This document shows, one piece after another, positions 5,973 to 6,024 of a stretch of DNA of 6,024 nt (position 1 is the stretch's first letter; the number at the start of each line of letters is the position of its first letter). Made by a program: the position numbers and the translations under genes. The notes under the pieces are model-generated. The model was not told where the DNA came from, did not search any database, and was given only the letters and a program-made list of their open reading frames with translations. The stretch is taken from the NCBI GenBank assembly GCA_028875135.1, contig JAPPFQ010000453.1:1-6024 (forward strand), written 5' to 3'. This DNA comes from Acidobacteriota bacterium (GTDB taxonomy: Bacteria > Acidobacteriota > Terriglobia > Versatilivoradales > Versatilivoraceae).

Positions 5973-6024
5973 GTGGGCATACACCTGCTGTGTACCGGCT
6001 GCTAGTACTTTTAATAAGGCCGCA

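Larger units (their letters stand above)
5741..6024. other. Gene-free 3' region rich in inverted repeats
   Basis: After the pgi stop there is no frame with family resemblance on either strand. The available open frames either run antisense through pgi or translate the GC-rich repeats into low-complexity Pro/Gly/Ala/Arg peptides. No hairpin followed by a T-run is present directly after pgi, so no classical intrinsic terminator can be called. The content is two related hairpin elements, an 11-bp inverted repeat and an 8-bp direct repeat (TTGCCGGT at 5898-5905 and 5935-5942). The last 25 bases turn AT-rich, with no gene start visible before the window ends. Confidence 0.6.

Noticed and set aside
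5523..5984. 153-residue minus-strand frame covering the 3' region
   Set aside because: It is low-complexity Arg/Pro/Ser-rich and overlaps the end of pgi and both repeats; no ribosome site or conserved motif is visible.
1..6024. A novel defence, mobile or RNA-guided system
   Set aside because: All four genes belong to well-known metabolic or transport families. There are no CRISPR-like direct repeats, transposases, integrases or unusual clusters of unknown genes; only the 3' repeats and the intragenic hairpin remain unexplained.

Overview
This window is GC-rich bacterial DNA, with G/C-ending codons dominant in every gene. It carries four convincing protein-coding genes and a gene-free, repeat-bearing 3' end. 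The genes are ordinary metabolism and peptide handling. I see no defence system, CRISPR array, transposase, phage gene, tRNA or rRNA. The taxon cannot be fixed from sequence alone. The phosphoglucose isomerase is of the type usually fused to transaldolase, it sits beside rpiB, the M3 peptidase resembles the group found in several Gram-negative phyla, and the 3' end has a 'TGCCGGCGGGA'-type intergenic repeat. Together these suggest an Acidobacteriota-like or related environmental lineage (inference, low to moderate confidence).

Left part (1-3284): a family 5 ABC-transporter solute-binding protein, cut at its 5' end by the window edge, runs rightward to 1560. It meets a leftward M3-family oligoendopeptidase gene (3284 to 1566) with only 5 bases between the stop codons. 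One product probably captures oligopeptides or similar solutes outside the membrane; the other cleaves short peptides. A shared peptide-scavenging role is plausible, but the genes are convergent and not one operon. The peptidase gene contains a perfect 13-bp inverted repeat with a 7-nt loop.

Middle (3285-3494): a 210-base divergent spacer serves the peptidase (leftward) and the sugar-phosphate genes (rightward). It holds small inverted repeats but no strong sigma70-type promoter that I can defend.

Right part (3495-5740): rpiB (ribose-5-phosphate isomerase B) is followed after 41 bases by a glucose-6-phosphate isomerase, most likely in one operon. RpiB interconverts ribulose-5-P and ribose-5-P; PGI interconverts glucose-6-P and fructose-6-P. 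The pair links glycolysis to the non-oxidative pentose phosphate pathway. The PGI is the sequence type normally found as the C-terminal half of a transaldolase-PGI fusion, but no transaldolase half is present here.

3' end (5741-6024): no credible gene. It contains two related GC-rich hairpin elements in opposite orientation (about 5750-5809 and 5938-5972) and an 11-bp inverted repeat. This looks like a REP/REPIN-like or other dispersed intergenic repeat, and is the least explained part of the window.
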